DNA of 45,000 nucleotides, taken from NCBI GenBank assembly GCA_002224055.1, contig AZLU01000122.1, forward strand, positions 60,067 through 105,066, written 5' to 3'. The position numbers were made by a program, and so were the translations under genes. Positions 11,237 through 22,158 of this stretch are shown here, one piece after another. Position 1 is the first letter of the stretch. The number at the start of each line of letters is the position of its first letter. This DNA comes from Pezizomycotina sp. ARF18 (lineage: Eukaryota > Ascomycota). Below the pieces are notes generated by a model. It made no database searches and was not told where the DNA came from. It saw only the letters and a program-made list of their open reading frames with translations.

Positions 11237-13166
11237 ATGTGCGCCGGCATCGTAGCGATCTTGAAGTCATCGAACGAAGAGGACTACGATACATGGGGCT
11301 CATGGAAGTACCACGGCCTCATCGTGCGTAAAAGCGGATCGTGGTACAAGGTCGAGGTCGGCGACGCAAATCTCCGGATACCGGTGAACGTGATTATTGC
11401 TGTCTTCATTCTAATCAGCAGCAAGTTCCTCGCGTTTGCCTTGTTCAAAGCCTTGACAATTTTCTGGTGGCTGCGGGCTATGAGGGAAGTCCCTGAGCAG
11501 CTGCACTACGAATACGAGTTCGGGCGAAGCATCAGAGCAATCATCTTGAACTTGAAGATGTTCAACTGGCTTTGTGTCTGTGTCGCCGCTTACACCCGCT
11601 TCGCAGCTATCGGGCCGATACTGCAGCAGTCCAGCGAGACGAGGGTAAAATATAGCCTTGCCTCGGATGCCTCGTTACCTGATAGGATGAAGTCTGGTTC
11701 ATACTTCCCTAGAAATCAGACCTGGAAACGAAACTATCTAGAACCTTTCCCGACGCGGGCTCCGCAGATATGCTTCTCAACCCCACGAGATTCGTCGCGC
11801 TATCGGATCTCGCTGAGGAGACAGAGGAAGCGTACGAGTTCTGGGGATCGGAATCGTACATATATAACATAGTCCTAAATGTGCGGGGCTGTTCGGTGAT
11901 CAATGAGTACAGGCCGTCGCAGGTTCGCGGCGGTTACTTCGATAACATTGGGTTCGATATGATTGCATGGAAGACAAGTGAAGCGCCCTCAAAGCGGGCA
12001 AGGAAGACGAGCTATTCGGCGTTCGCTTCGCTTACGATGCCCGTGAAGATCGAGAGAGAATTGACCTTTGCGCTACATTCAAGGTCGATGAAGCTTGCAC
12101 CGGCGAATATTTTGTCATCACCAGGCATTGCACCCTGAGACCATCGATCATCAACCAATTCATCTGGTTCCAGATGCCGGATATTCGGCTGGCCAGCGGG
12201 GTCGACGAAACTTGGAAGAAGTACGACGAGTTTCTCAGCGGAACTGCTGAGAGCGGATTTTTGAACGGCTCCAAGAAAGGCTTGAGGGATGGTCAGACGA
12301 GATCCGCACGAACCGAGCTCGGAAACAGTACATGGCAGGATCACAAGCTCGTCGACGTTCAAGGCAGTCCGAAGCTTTGAACCTAACCCTAGATAAGGTC
12401 CAACACAAAGTTACTCGACTGCAAGCCAGCCTCAAGATCTCTTGTTGGACGTTAATAACACCATCGAGTACTTCGACAACCTCGTTGTCACCGTCGGCGG
12501 AGTTGCAAGCCTGCTGAACGATGTTCTGGGCACCAAGTATATTGTCAAATACAGCGACGACAATACGACGCAAGACATACAGACGAACGGCACATTCTGG
12601 ACGAACCTCCTCGTAGATGGCCACCAGTCCTGCGCGGCCAAATTCAGTGACCCGACCCAAGATATAATTAACAGCGTGCGAGAGATCATCTTCTGATATT
12701 CTGCTCTAGCCACTATGTTCGAGCCTTACAAGAAACCTCTCTGGAGTAACGATTCGATCGTGGACAGCTGGAATCCTCGCAACTTGGCATATGTGCAGAA
12801 AGTGAGGTCTACCGGCCTTCATGATGACTACCATGATGCCATCCGGAAGTCTACCATAAGGAGTGCTTCCTCGTCGGCGTCGGTGTCTTTATCGTGCTCT
12901 GCGCTATCATCTGTACCTGTTCGCTTTCTGGGGCTTCCGGCGCCTCGGTCGGAAAGTCACGCTTTCTCCCCACGAAATGTCTCGGGCGCTCCAGCTCCCA
13001 TACAAACCGAAGGTAATGGCTGTTCATCCGAATGAAGGTTCTAACTTCGAATGGCTTGTTGGCATCTTCAGGGACGTCAAGGTCAAGTACGGAGAAGTTT
13101 CGCCCGGATTCCGGGATTAGGCTTGCTGATGAGGAACAACCCGAGACATGGCGAAGTTTACAATAA
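11237..13166 (+). pseudogene. Multi-pass membrane protein of a fungal family of unknown function
   Basis: The reading frame opens at 11237 and switches several times (near 11650, 12000, 12440, 12690, 12850, 13115). Membrane segments include IPVNVIIAVFILISSKFLAF (about 11380-11450), LKMFNWLCVCVAAYTRF (about 11550-11610) and FLVGVGVFIVLCAIICTC (about 12866-12925). FAAIGPILQQSS resembles the DGPLLQRAS-type motif after the second segment. A large extracellular region follows (EAYEFWGSESYIYNIVLNV, YFDNLVVTVGGVAS). The C-terminal tail has VTLSPHEMSRALQLP, then FRDVKVKYGEV and RIRLADEEQPETW, matching the LSPxEIAKAF...VRYGxV...RLGxA arrangement I know from many uncharacterised Pezizomycotina membrane proteins. 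The family match is from memory of these motifs; the role is unknown. The frame is broken, by mutation or sequencing error. Confidence 0.6.
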
Positions 13167-14472
13167 TGCTCTAGGAAGATCGATATATATGGTTGGAATA
13201 AGCCCAAGTCATTCATTGAATTTGTCTTTCCTGTTTCCCTTTTCTTTATAATGTATCTAATGATCTTGCCATCTATTCACGAAGTGTCTTAGTCTAATGT
13301 AGTGCATACTCGGCTCTCACATCCTTGAGTCGTATTATACATATATTGAGTCGAATCGACCGTACGGTATCTGAAGTTGAAATACTACCCCTGTTCGAGT
13401 GCGACCAGGATTTCAAGCCCAGGGGTTATAACCGACCGCTTTTCTAAAGCAGAAGTATGATGGAGAGGTCCAGATCTCCTTATGTGGAGACGGCCAAGCT
13501 CTCCGCTTCCCCCAATAACCACCCCCGCTAACCGACGAGGTGCATAAAAATACAACGTGGGTTGAAGTTGCCTCCCCTTTTGGAAAACCGATCTGGCCGA
13601 TCTTGAAGGAAACGCTCGGTGATTCATTGATTATTGCAATGGTTACCCATATTGTGTCTATTTATTCTGAACAAAAATCTTGATTTCATCGTAGTGTCCA
13701 TGGAAATGCTGAGGTTTTATCTCGATATATATGCCTTGTCTGCTGAGGATTCTCTTCTACAGGAACGAATTCCGGGTTAACTCAAGACCCAGAGAGCCCC
13801 CGGTCTCGCGAAATCTCCAAGTTTGTGGCGTTTTTAGATGACGATGATATTCGGATCCACCCGGAACAAAAGCGAACTAGTTATAGAGTACATGCCCTAA
13901 GGGTTGGTTGATTATGATAAATACGATCGCTATACTATGGGATTGGGCCTTCAAACAAAAAGTCCAACACATGTCTATCAGTACCCGTGCGGAGATAGAC
14001 CCGTATCTCCTCACGCTATACGCAAGTAAGTATCAGCGGAAAGGCCATAGTTTACTTTTGTTTTTACGCCATCGGGGAACTGATCAGGGAAAAATCAGAG
14101 TTTCGTATTTATATCCTGCCCGTTGCCAATTTTTCGTTTAAAATCTTAAGGACGGCAAATATTTTTTTCGCGAATTTGATAAAAATTTATTGCGGAAAGG
14201 AATTAGTTGACGGGAATACGGCATATCATGGCTTGAGAAACTGGAGTAGATTATACCACCAGAGGTTTGCAGATATGACGATCGACTGGTTTACCGCCGA
14301 CCGCCAGCGGCGCACTCCCGCCAGGGGAGCATCGTTCGAATCACACAACATGCTCCGAAGACGTCAAATCCACCCCTTCATCCCGCCGGTCATCGAACGC
14401 CCGTGCGGGCTACTGTCAACCGGATACCCGAATCCTCTCCTTTGAACGGATTCGGATAATAGCCGGCGACCC
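13167..14472. other. Intergenic region before the RGS gene
   Basis: No gene supported through about 14.27 kb. 14280-14472 is GC-richer and may carry 5' coding sequence of the RGS gene (Ser/Pro/Arg-rich in all plus frames), but no start could be fixed. Confidence 0.4.
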
Positions 14473-15835
14473 ATGTACGTCCGAGATTTCATGTGCTATC
14501 TAAATGTTCATCGAGCGGACGGCGGAGAATATGCAGTTTCACATGTGGTACGCGACTACTGCGAGCGTTTTGCAAATTTGCAGATGAAGAGAAAATGTTA
14601 TCGCCCGAGTATGCTGGCGATGGAGCGAGGAAAACGTGGAAGGGGTGATCGAGAGTAGGATGGGATCATTAAGACTTCCGAGGCGGCGGGAACTCCATGG
14701 GCATGGTGATTAAGGAGAAAGCGTATTCGATGTAACGAGAGCGATAGTTCCAGCAAAACTGGCACAAAATAGCAACTGGCGACGCGAAAATACGATGGGA
14801 GGCAGTTCAGGATTGTTTGGAGACGAGGGGAAGAATGAGACACGAATTGTTATGAAAAGTTGGGCCGGTACCGGCGGATTATAAGGAGATTGCGATGGAA
14901 GCATATCAGGGGGCAGATAACACATGGCAGCCCTGTAAGCCCCTGCCTTATTCTCATCGCCTAGGGTTTTCTTTCCTGCAATCTCCCAAAGGATGACACC
15001 GTGATGATATAGTTTCGCCGCTACACTCGTATAGTCGCAATACAGCCGTTCCGCGACGAAGTATTCAAGTCATACGCGCTCTACCTAACGCCAATCTCAT
15101 CGCGCGAACTAACATCTCCGCGCGACCGCAGCAAACCCTCACGCCCTCGCTCAAACAACCCCCTTCCGCTTCCTCCCTGTCGCCGCGCGGTGCGAAACTT
15201 GCTCGCGCCAGCACGAACTTCATCCGCTGGGCCATGCAGACAGGCAACCAAGAGCGCTTCATGTACGCGCACTTCCTCTGCGTACTAGGGTGCTTCTCCG
15301 CTGTACTCTCCGTAATACTCCTCACAGTCTGTGGGCAAACCGCTGGTGGCGATTACTGAGCGTATTTCCACTTTTCGTAGCCGTTTACGTATTGGCTGCT
15401 ATAGAGGTTGTGCGTAGTACTCCATGTTGAAGGACATAGGTACCAATTGAAACCGTGGACGGCGCTAGGGTGGTTCCAACGCGGAAAGACGAGGCCGCTG
15501 ACGGGTGAATCGAGAACGGCGGGTTCGAATGCGAAGACCAAAGACTGTCTAAGCAGCCGTGGAACGAGGATTACGAGTCGGATTATAGCAGTAATTACGG
15601 GGAGGAGATGCGGAAGATAAACTATATCAGGAGGGTATTTGACGGTAGTATAGAACATGTCGTGATTTTGGATATCAGAAGAGTCGGATGCTGAGAATAT
15701 ATCGATAGACCAAATACACCAAACCCGGCTTTACGTGGACATACAGACTCCATCGTACCAAGCGCGGTATTCGCGTTATTCGTCTGCATCTGCTTCGGCG
15801 CCTTTTTATTCCATTACCGTCGGGACATAAGTTCT
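14473..15835 (+). pseudogene. RGS-domain protein with C-terminal membrane segments, frame broken
   Basis: The RGS box is recognisable across three frames: YVRDFMCYLNVH, then TAENMQFHMWY, then DYCERFANL and DEEKMLSPEYAGDGARKTW. A later helical part reads AKIRWEAVQDCLETRGRM and ADYKEIAMEAYQGADNTWQP. From 15060 a clean frame gives ALPNANLIARTNISARP and FIRWAMQTGNQERFMYAHF, followed by the membrane helix FLCVLGCFSAVLSVILLTVC. Next come CVVLHVEGHRYQLKPW, PWNEDYESDYSSNYGEEMRK, RRVFDGS and a last hydrophobic helix VFALFVCICFGAFLFHYRR (about 15760-15820). This order (RGS fold, conserved FxRF-type motif, four-helix membrane part with CxVLHxxxxRxxxPW) is that of fungal membrane RGS proteins, which act on heterotrimeric G-protein alpha subunits. 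Start and stop are uncertain; at least five frame changes are needed. Confidence 0.65.
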
Positions 15836-16072
15836 GAACTCAGAACCTGCTTGAGGCTTATAATCTACCTTAAGCAAAATTCTAGAAACTACCATCGACA
15901 GATATGTTCCCGCACTTCGATTTTCTTCCTCTCCTTTATACATCGGTCGGCGTTTTGCCTCAGGTTGCTCGTTCTTGCATTTTTTCTTTTTGGCGATTTC
16001 CTACTAGTCGAACTTGATCTCCGAAAGTATTGCCAAAAAATATATTCATCCTTCCTGTTTTCATCGCGCTGG
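15836..16072. other. Short spacer
   Basis: Plus-strand frame continuing from the RGS gene becomes Phe/Leu-rich and uninformative. No stop could be assigned to the RGS gene with confidence. Confidence 0.3.
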
Positions 16073-16560
16073 ATGGTACGGCGCAAATACGCCTGTAATC
16101 AACGTCATCAATGAATACTATACTATTTCTCGTTGCGTGAAATAATCCTCATCGATTGAGGGCTTCCAAAGTCCGACGCGGGCGTCGTAAGAAAAGGATT
16201 TCGGAACTTTCGACGTGATATCGGATCTGCAGTCTCATTTCGCCGACATCTGTCAGGATCTACTCCGTAAAATCAGCCTTAAAATCGCCTATCAACTCAT
16301 GGTACGGCGCAAATACGCCCTGTAATCAACGTCATCAATGAAACTACTATACTATTCTCGTTGCGTGAAATAATCCTCATCGATTGAGGGCTTCCAAAGT
16401 CCGACCGCGGGCGTCGTAAGAAAAAGGATTTCGCGAACTTTCGACGTGATATCGGGATCTGCAGTCTCATTTCGCCGACATCTGTCAGGATCTACTCCGT
16501 AAAATCTGTCAGGATCTACTCCGTAAAATCAGCCTTACACAAAATCGCCCTATCAACTCA
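16073..16560 (+). repeat. Tandem duplication, about 226-bp and 262-bp copies
   Basis: The unit starting ATGGTACGGCGCAAATACGC occurs at 16073-16298 and again at 16299-16560. The second copy also has a perfect internal duplication of 24 bp (16482-16505 and 16506-16529, starting CTGTCAGGATCTAC). Apart from that block, the copies differ by about nine small indels (for example CGCCTG/CGCCCTG, CCGACGC/CCGACCGC, ATCGGATC/ATCGGGATC) and I see essentially no substitutions. No coding function is evident. Confidence 0.9.
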
Positions 16561-16948
16561 AGGATAATTTTGATTCCGCCTTGCGGCATGGTCCGAGTTC
16601 TAGCACTGAGGAATATATTCTACCGACATTCTATCGTATCGGACCGAACGAACTCATTGTCCTTCGCAACCGCGAACGAGCAGTGTTTCGTAATCGTAAA
16701 CTAACGTATATCTTTGTACAACTAACCGAATCCGACATCGAGAGCTTCAAGATTATTCAAGAGATCAGACCCCAAAAACGTCTAATAAAAGACGTGTATC
16801 TTGCTCTCCATCTATCATCATCATCAACATCTTCGCACACAATCACCAAAAAGTAAAGAGTCGTTCTCAGCAACTATCCCATCACATCTTCCATCTTCAC
16901 TTCAAATCTCCCTTTTTAAGAAATAAACCTATTATCTACAACTCCAAA
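16561..16948. other. Spacer with one unrecognised open frame
   Basis: A plus frame over 16581-16856 (FYRIGPNELIVLRNRERAVF) has coding-like composition but no domain or homologue in the window. The last 80 bp are C/T-rich and form a plausible 5' untranslated leader for the gene at 16949. Confidence 0.3.
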
Positions 16949-17310
16949 ATGTCGTCCACCAAGCCGCAAGTCCTCTTCCTCTCCGCCAAGCACATCAACG
17001 TCCCTTCGGCTTCGTGAGAAAGACGTCAGCAAGCATGATGGAAAAACTCGTCGGAAAGGTCACCGAAAAAGCACGGCGAAGATGCCGACTTCCAGGGCGT
17101 CGCCCTCGACAACGACCAGCACGATGACAAGCTCGTGCGCCCTCAAGAGACTAAATTCGACATCATTAGCTTCGGCGGCGGTATCAAGATGACGAGCGAT
17201 GGCCGATCGCGCTTCAAAACAATCATCGACGAGAGTCAATGCAAGGGCGAAATTCGAAGCCGTCTTCGCCGCCCGAGGCGGTAAGTGGTGCTCGAGCTGT
17301 TGAGGGGTGA
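16949..17310 (+). pseudogene. Frame-broken paralogue of the 126-aa protein at 4778
   Basis: The ATG has the context CCAAAATGTC and the product opens MSSTKPQVLFLSAKH, matching MSVAKPEVLLLAIKH of the intact gene. A stop follows after 23 codons, but other frames continue the alignment in order: SMMEKLVGKVTEK, KHGEDADFQGVALDNDQHDD, ETKFDIISFGGGIKMTSDG, IIDESQCKG and finally KPSSPPEAV (compare EPTSPQNAV). At least three single-base shifts interrupt the frame, one of them in an A5 run. Protein-level similarity is spread over the whole length, so this is a duplicated gene rather than a chance match. No function is known for either copy. Confidence 0.7.
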
Positions 17311-17779
17311 AGAAGATAGCTAGGCTTTCGTGTTGTTTCTAAAGAACCTTATTGAATGTTTTACGATCGATCTTTAGATATCATATAGAAACATTTATTT
17401 GACGATATTATCAATACAATCCCATTTACTATCTAGAGATGCCAGTGTTTATAGAATTGAAGTAGTCGTTTTCCTTGCTAATTTCCTGGGAAAATGAGCC
17501 AATCGCTATCCTCATACCGTAGTAGCTGGTGATTAGTTCAATCCCAGGCTATAAAGATAATCTGAGAGAGAGACACAATTTTATTCGATTAATATAATAG
17601 ACATTATTATAGCAAAGCTTGAGTAAAGCGCATCTTAGTCGATGAAATAAACAAAGTAACTCCTTAAGTCTTCTCGTTTTCTTTTATGACTCTCTTCGTC
17701 GAGAATATAATGAAATCCTTTCTTCCTTTCCTGATTAATGATCTGGTGTATCCTGGAGTTAACATTTTCTTCTACAGCT
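17311..17779. other. AT-rich intergenic, nothing recognised
   Basis: No coding signal. It separates the pseudogene ending at 17310 from the convergent minus-strand gene ending at 17780. Confidence 0.5.
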
Positions 17780-18778
17780 TTAAAGCTTGTTAGAAGACCC
17801 TTGAACGAGCGCTGAGCGACGTAACTGGCTCACGTCCTTGACAGCCTGGCGTGGTACGGTCGACGCTCCAGTGCATGACGCCGTCCCTGAGCATCGCGAA
17901 GTACTGACTAGCGACGTACGGTTGAGGATGATACTAGTTGCCTTATATTGTTAGTAAATGCTGAAGTCAATCCCATGTAAAGGTGTTCTTTCCCGCAAGG
18001 GAAACATTGAACCTAAACATGCCTAGATCCTCCCCGCGGGACCAAGAGATCAATCCTCGGTTCAGCACCGGCAGCAGCAGCGCTTCGAGTGAATCCGGAA
18101 TCCGTCACTCTTGATCCTCATCACCTCCCTTCGTGATATTGATGGATGATTACGAGCCACCGTGGCCAATCGACATCTCCCAACATTCTCCTTCCATGAT
18201 CGCAATCGCGATGTTATTCTGAAAGGTACTCTCGGCGCCGTCCGAGATGCCCTTCCAGCGGTAGCGGTAGCTTCGCAGTTATTGTCCAAGCCGTGGCGAA
18301 GAAGCTGTTGTCCTTTCCGATGGTGAATTGTATCGTACCTTCCCTGGGATCTGTATCGTAACCAGCGGATGGCATCCAGTCTTCAGCGCCGGGACCACCT
18401 CGTATCTGTTTAAGGCCATCGAAAAAGTCAACACGACATTTGCAACTGTAATACTGTAAGAGTCAAAGTGTCTACTAACCAACATCCCCGTTACCACCCT
18501 CAGTCTTGAATGTGATAAAGAAGCCACCATCCTCGGTAAGCGCACGACAGAGGGTGTGCTTGATAGGGTCCCTCCGATCTTTGAAGAGAGCTTCGAGCTT
18601 CTTGGAATGTTGTAGTTGCTCAGGATGGTGTTCAGTCAACCGCTAATCGCCAGCCATGGAACTAAGCTACCTCCATCACCATCGAGCTTACAGAGAGCGA
18701 AGACTCACCATTTACGGCTACCATTGACTTCGCCATTGGCCCAAAGGCAAAGACAACGTTTGGCACTTCAGCGGCCAT
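17780..18778 (-). pseudogene. P1: beta-strand repeat family member, frame broken
   Basis: Start ATG at 18778-18776 (MAAEVPNVVFAFGP). The first exon ends GSRKW with the Trp codon split by a GTGAGT donor, the same place as in P2-P5. Downstream exons read KKLEALFKDRRDPIKHTL and CRALTEDGGFFITFK, then IQFTIGKDNSFFATAWTITA, RYRWKGISDGAESTF, RIPDSLEALLLPVLN and the last exon QYFAMLRDGVMHWSVDRTT, QAVKDVSQLRRSALVQGSSN and a TAA at 17782-17780. Modules of roughly 45 residues each carry an aromatic-rich strand pair and a W..(I/L)P..L turn. There is no signal peptide. Several one-base shifts interrupt it, one fixed by an extra C in the codon for Pro of NIP. Function unknown; a beta-propeller-like fold is inferred. 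Confidence 0.6.
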
Positions 18779-18940
18779 CGTAAAGACGTTCATCAAGCTA
18801 GCACTGTAGTTTGTTTTGTGGTATAGTTTGCCTTTGATAATAGGAGTTGAGTAAATTTGTTGTTTGTGTAATTATCAGGAGAAAAAGGCAGGGAAGAAAA
18901 TGAAGGCAGGAAAATAAATGAAAGGAGGAAAAAGTTAAGG

Positions 18941-19080
18941 AAAATAAAATAAAATAAAATAAAATAAAATAAATAAAATAAATAAAATAATAAATAAAAT
19001 AAAATAAAATAAAATAAATAAAATAAAATAAAATAAAATAAATAAAATAATAAAATAAAATAAATAAAATAAATAAAATA
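18941..19080 (+). repeat. AAAAT/AAAT microsatellite
   Basis: About 140 bp of irregular AAAAT and AAAT units on the plus strand, about 160 bp upstream of the P1 start codon. The remaining sequence between P1 and P2 (19081-19574) shows no gene. Long Tyr/Phe/Ile-only frames across the repeat are artefacts. Confidence 0.95.
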
Positions 19081-19574
19081 ATGTAAATAGGCAATCCAAC
19101 TTGCATAGACAACCAGAGGATCACGGACCACTTAGTACTCAATTAAACCCTGAGAGATGAGTTTCTGCACTGTCGTGCGTTATCTCTTTCTACAAAACGC
19201 TCTTTCTCGAAGAATCGAGCGAGATTATGTCATTATGGATCGAGTCCGGTGCTATCTTCAACATGATTGGACCAGAAAAGTAGTATTTATATTAGGACGT
19301 ATTATCGTAAGGTAAGTATAGTTGGTGTTTCGAGGAGCGATATCCGCCCGTACCCCATTCTCTAGAGTCTCATTAGTCTCTCCATCATAAGTAATGCCGT
19401 AGCATTCCCTCTTAAATCTAGACGTTTTTAGCTAGAGATAATATCGTTATAAGAGCCTCCGGTGAAAATTCGGTCATGTTGAGACCAAGAAATCAGACCG
19501 TGGAACGTAATAACTTGGAGAGAAAGAGATCATAAAATAATTTCTTCCTCTTAGCAGCGACGCCAGCGGCAATG

Positions 19575-20604
19575 TCAGTTGCCGGACTGCTTGCCGAGAA
19601 GGTTCTTCGACGAGCCCTTGACCGAACAAGCCTTCGTATACTCCCTCGCAAGCTCTTCGACGGCTGCGACGTGAGCCTTGTCAATGTTCCAGTACATGAC
19701 CCCGTCACCCGTAACCGCGAAGAATTGACCTTGAACGTACCGGTCGAGGGCCACGGATATGAGTTTTCACGTCAGAAAACGAGCAATTAAATGCAGAAGA
19801 TCCGGTACTACTCCACGCTGACTTACGCAGGTCCTCCATGCCGATCCGCTGAAATCGGCTTTCTCCTCGGCTTCCCGAATAATCCTACGAAGGGCGTCAG
19901 GGATATGCCTGCCCAGTTGTCCCAGACATACTCACTCTTATCCTCCTCAGTATGCGACACAAAGTGATGGAAAAAGTACTGGTCTTTGTATCCCAGCGAT
20001 GTGCAACAAGTGTGCCATTTGACCGTAAAGTTGGGTTCATGGACCGTCGCACTCTGGAGATATTCCTCCATACCATCAGGCACCCCTTTCCAACGATACA
20101 ACGGAAAGAACTTCTCATGATCGGAAGAATCCCGACAAATCCCGATGAAGCTTTTACCATTGCCGATGCTAGGTTAGAATCTTCAACAGAGACGTAGTCG
20201 TCGGTGCTCTTTCCCTCCATCAAGACCTTTAAGGCTGGTGGGCCGTTACTAACTAGTTCTCAAAATACAAACGTTAGCAAAAGGGTTATAGTAATTCCGC
20301 TGCTTATTGAAGATGTTCAAGTGAGTTGTACCAAAGCAATCAAAGTCGGAGGGAACTTGAACCATATAGCTGGTAGTGAAGCCTCCATTATCCCTTTTCG
20401 GCTTTGAACATACCCTCGAGCTCCTTTGGGATGTTATGCCTACGATCATCACCAGTACTATTAGTATGAGCTCTGGTTGAATGTGCCATTATCTTAGCTT
20501 TGAATACGCTAACTTACCACTTATGCACTCCCCGACTCCGAAGAAGAACCCGTTGCCAGTGTTCGGTCCGAACGCGAACACGACCTTTGGGCTTCCTTCG
20601 TCAT
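19575..20604 (-). pseudogene. P2: beta-strand repeat family member
   Basis: Start ATG at 20604-20602. After an early shift exon 1 reads GSPKVVFAFGPNTGNGFFFG and ends at a GTAAGT donor in the KW-type motif. Exon 2 begins WHNIPKELEGMFKAE and continues DNGGFTTSYMVQVPSDFDCF. Exon 3 gives GPPALKVLMEGKSTDDYVSV, FPLYRWKGVPDGMEEYLQS, WHTCCTSLGYKDQYFFHHFV, VWDNWAGIPDALRRIIRE and ends AWRTC at a GTAAGT donor. The last exon is clean: YVQGQFFAVTGDGVMYWNID, then VEELAREYTKACSVKGSSKN and a TGA at 19577-19575. At least four shifts are required. Exon layout and motifs match P3-P5. No signal peptide; likely intracellular. Function unknown. Confidence 0.65.
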
Positions 20605-20742
20605 CTTAATAATATCGTCTGAAGTATTGAACCCAAACGTTGATGTTAAAGATGGGGTTGGCAAACTATAAATTTGTGTGTATATATCCGAAGTGAAGAA
20701 GTTTAGCAAGCTTTTAATTGAATTAAAAAGTACTACAAACAT

Positions 20743-20753
20743 CTATTTATAAA
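20743..20753 (-). promoter_or_regulatory. TATA-box-like element before P2
   Basis: On the minus strand TTTATAAATAG lies about 140 bp upstream of the P2 ATG at 20604. Motif match only. A T/A homopolymer-rich stretch (20780-20830) lies just upstream. Confidence 0.3.
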
Positions 20754-20874
20754 GGCACAGAAGGGAAATAGCCAAGGACCTTTGTTTTGTTTTTTTTTGT
20801 TTTAAAAAAAAAAAAGAAAAAAGAAGAAACTCAGCAGACAGCTTGACTACGGCGGTGTTTAACGATGATAATCC

Positions 20875-21260
20875 TCATCGGCGTTTCAATCTCTCAGTCA
20901 AATAACCCTGCACGTCTTCGCCTTGCGGCCAGTTGAATGGCTCTTCTTGCGAATCAATGAGAAATGCAAATCCTGAACTCTCGTTGTTGTTTGCCAATGA
21001 GCCAATCTTGATATCTAGCTTTAGCATTGCGGAAGATGCCGAGGACCGATGAGTGAATCAAGCACGTCTCTGCTTGGGCTAGGTGCCAGCGAAGGATTCA
21101 CATCAATCACATACCCGTTCTGGGACAAACTTCTCAAATAAGATGGCTTATTTCTTCAAATCGGAGCGTATTCTTTAGAAGAATACATCTCATTCTCCTA
21201 GGGTGTTGAGTACCATCTAGCCATCCTTCACACGATACCGTGGAGAACAGACACGCCTGA
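20875..21260 (-). pseudogene. Unrecognised minus-strand coding remnant
   Basis: The last part is a clean frame of about 50 codons (21027-20875): MLKLDIKIGSLANNNESSG, FAFLIDSQEEPFNWPQGED, VQGYLTERLKRR and a TGA. Upstream in other frames are coding-like pieces (YLRSLSQNGYVIDVNPSLAP; KVDPVLVPSGVSVLHGIV near 21270). I recognise no family and no splice sites firmly join the pieces. It lies between P2 and the secreted-protein group but shows no P-family motif. Confidence 0.3.
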
Positions 21261-21939
21261 AGGCACGAGTACTGGATCTACCTTGGGAAAAGGGCGCATC
21301 CATCTGACGATCAACAATAACTGCTTCGTGCCGCTACTATTACATGACTCTGTTTGGTATCTAAAATGAAGGGTTTATGGTGATCCAGGCATGTTTTTTA
21401 CTCGGTCTTTATTCATTAATTTTCATTAGTTAAACCCTTGGGATAATGTACTTCGTAGCAGTATTATCATCCAATGGCCTTCGGTCTCTTTGTAGACCAT
21501 CGTTCGAACTTTATGATAAGTTTAATTGTCGCTTCATGACATTCAAGATCTCTAAACGATTAGAAGGATATTTCTATGACGATGCACAAACCTAAACGCG
21601 CCGCCAAAAAAAGGTTCACCGCCCCTGCGCGAACAAAACTAACTAAACGAACTAGCCTTATCATTACATATTTCCAACTCTGCAGCCTTAGTGCCTCGAA
21701 ATTTAAATAGGAAATGGAGAAGGACCGCATCGTTCGATATTAGCTTCTATCGTCTATAGAAAGGGACGCGTCCCTCGTCGACTGTCAGATATCAACCGAT
21801 ACAAGTCCATCCCCATACATCATATTTAGCAAATCTCCCAAACTACACAGCTCAACCATTCACACCACCATTAAAAAACAGCTAGCGTAAACGAAGAATA
21901 CTCATCCGAAAGCCTCATCGTTCCGATCTATCATTCATC
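21261..21939. other. Intergenic, upstream of small secreted protein 1
   Basis: No gene supported. A TATA-like ATTTAAATAG is at 21701-21710, some 230 bp before the ATG at 21940, and a C/A-rich leader (about 21830-21930) precedes the ATG. Confidence 0.4.
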
Positions 21940-22158
21940 ATGAAGACTTCAACGTTCCTTTTCGCCCTCGTCACCTCACTCGCCGGTCGCGCAGTCGCCG
22001 CTCCCGCTCCGATTCCGGTATTGCGGGCTGAAGAAGCTAAAAGTTTGATCAGGCAGTTTATTAGTTGGCTCGGCAGCCTCACAGAAACCCCCAGGCAGCA
22101 GTGGGCCAAGCAGAACAAGGTTGCTTACAGGGCCGGAAAGAGTAAAGCATGGTTGTAA
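21940..22158 (+). CDS. Small secreted protein 1, 72 aa, intact
   Basis: One clean exon. Residues 1-20 form a signal peptide (KTSTFLFALVTSLAGRAVA), followed by APAPIPVLRAEEAKSL, an amphipathic stretch (LIRQFISWLGSL) and a basic end (QQWAKQNKVAYRAGKSKAWL). It has no cysteine. Signal peptide followed by an Ala/Pro propeptide-like segment is typical for small secreted fungal proteins. A second and a third gene with signal peptides follow at 23075 and 23894, in the same orientation with similar spacing, and the second has a similar basic, Trp-bearing end. An effector, antimicrobial or signalling role is possible, but nothing in the sequence decides it. Confidence 0.65.
   Translation: MKTSTFLFALVTSLAGRAVAAPAPIPVLRAEEAKSLIRQFISWLGSLTETPRQQWAKQNKVAYRAGKSKAWL

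Noticed and set aside
12235-12660. 141-codon minus-strand frame in the membrane-protein region
   Set aside because: The plus strand carries the family motifs over the same interval; the minus frame has no domain.
13385-13627. 80-codon minus-strand frame
   Set aside because: No recognisable domain, start or splice context.
14598-14925. Minus-strand frames over the RGS region
   Set aside because: The plus strand encodes ordered RGS motifs over the same interval.
18793-19142. Two long minus-strand open frames rich in Phe/Ile/Leu/Tyr resembling membrane proteins
   Set aside because: They are translations of the AAAAT/AAAT microsatellite and have no non-repetitive coding part.
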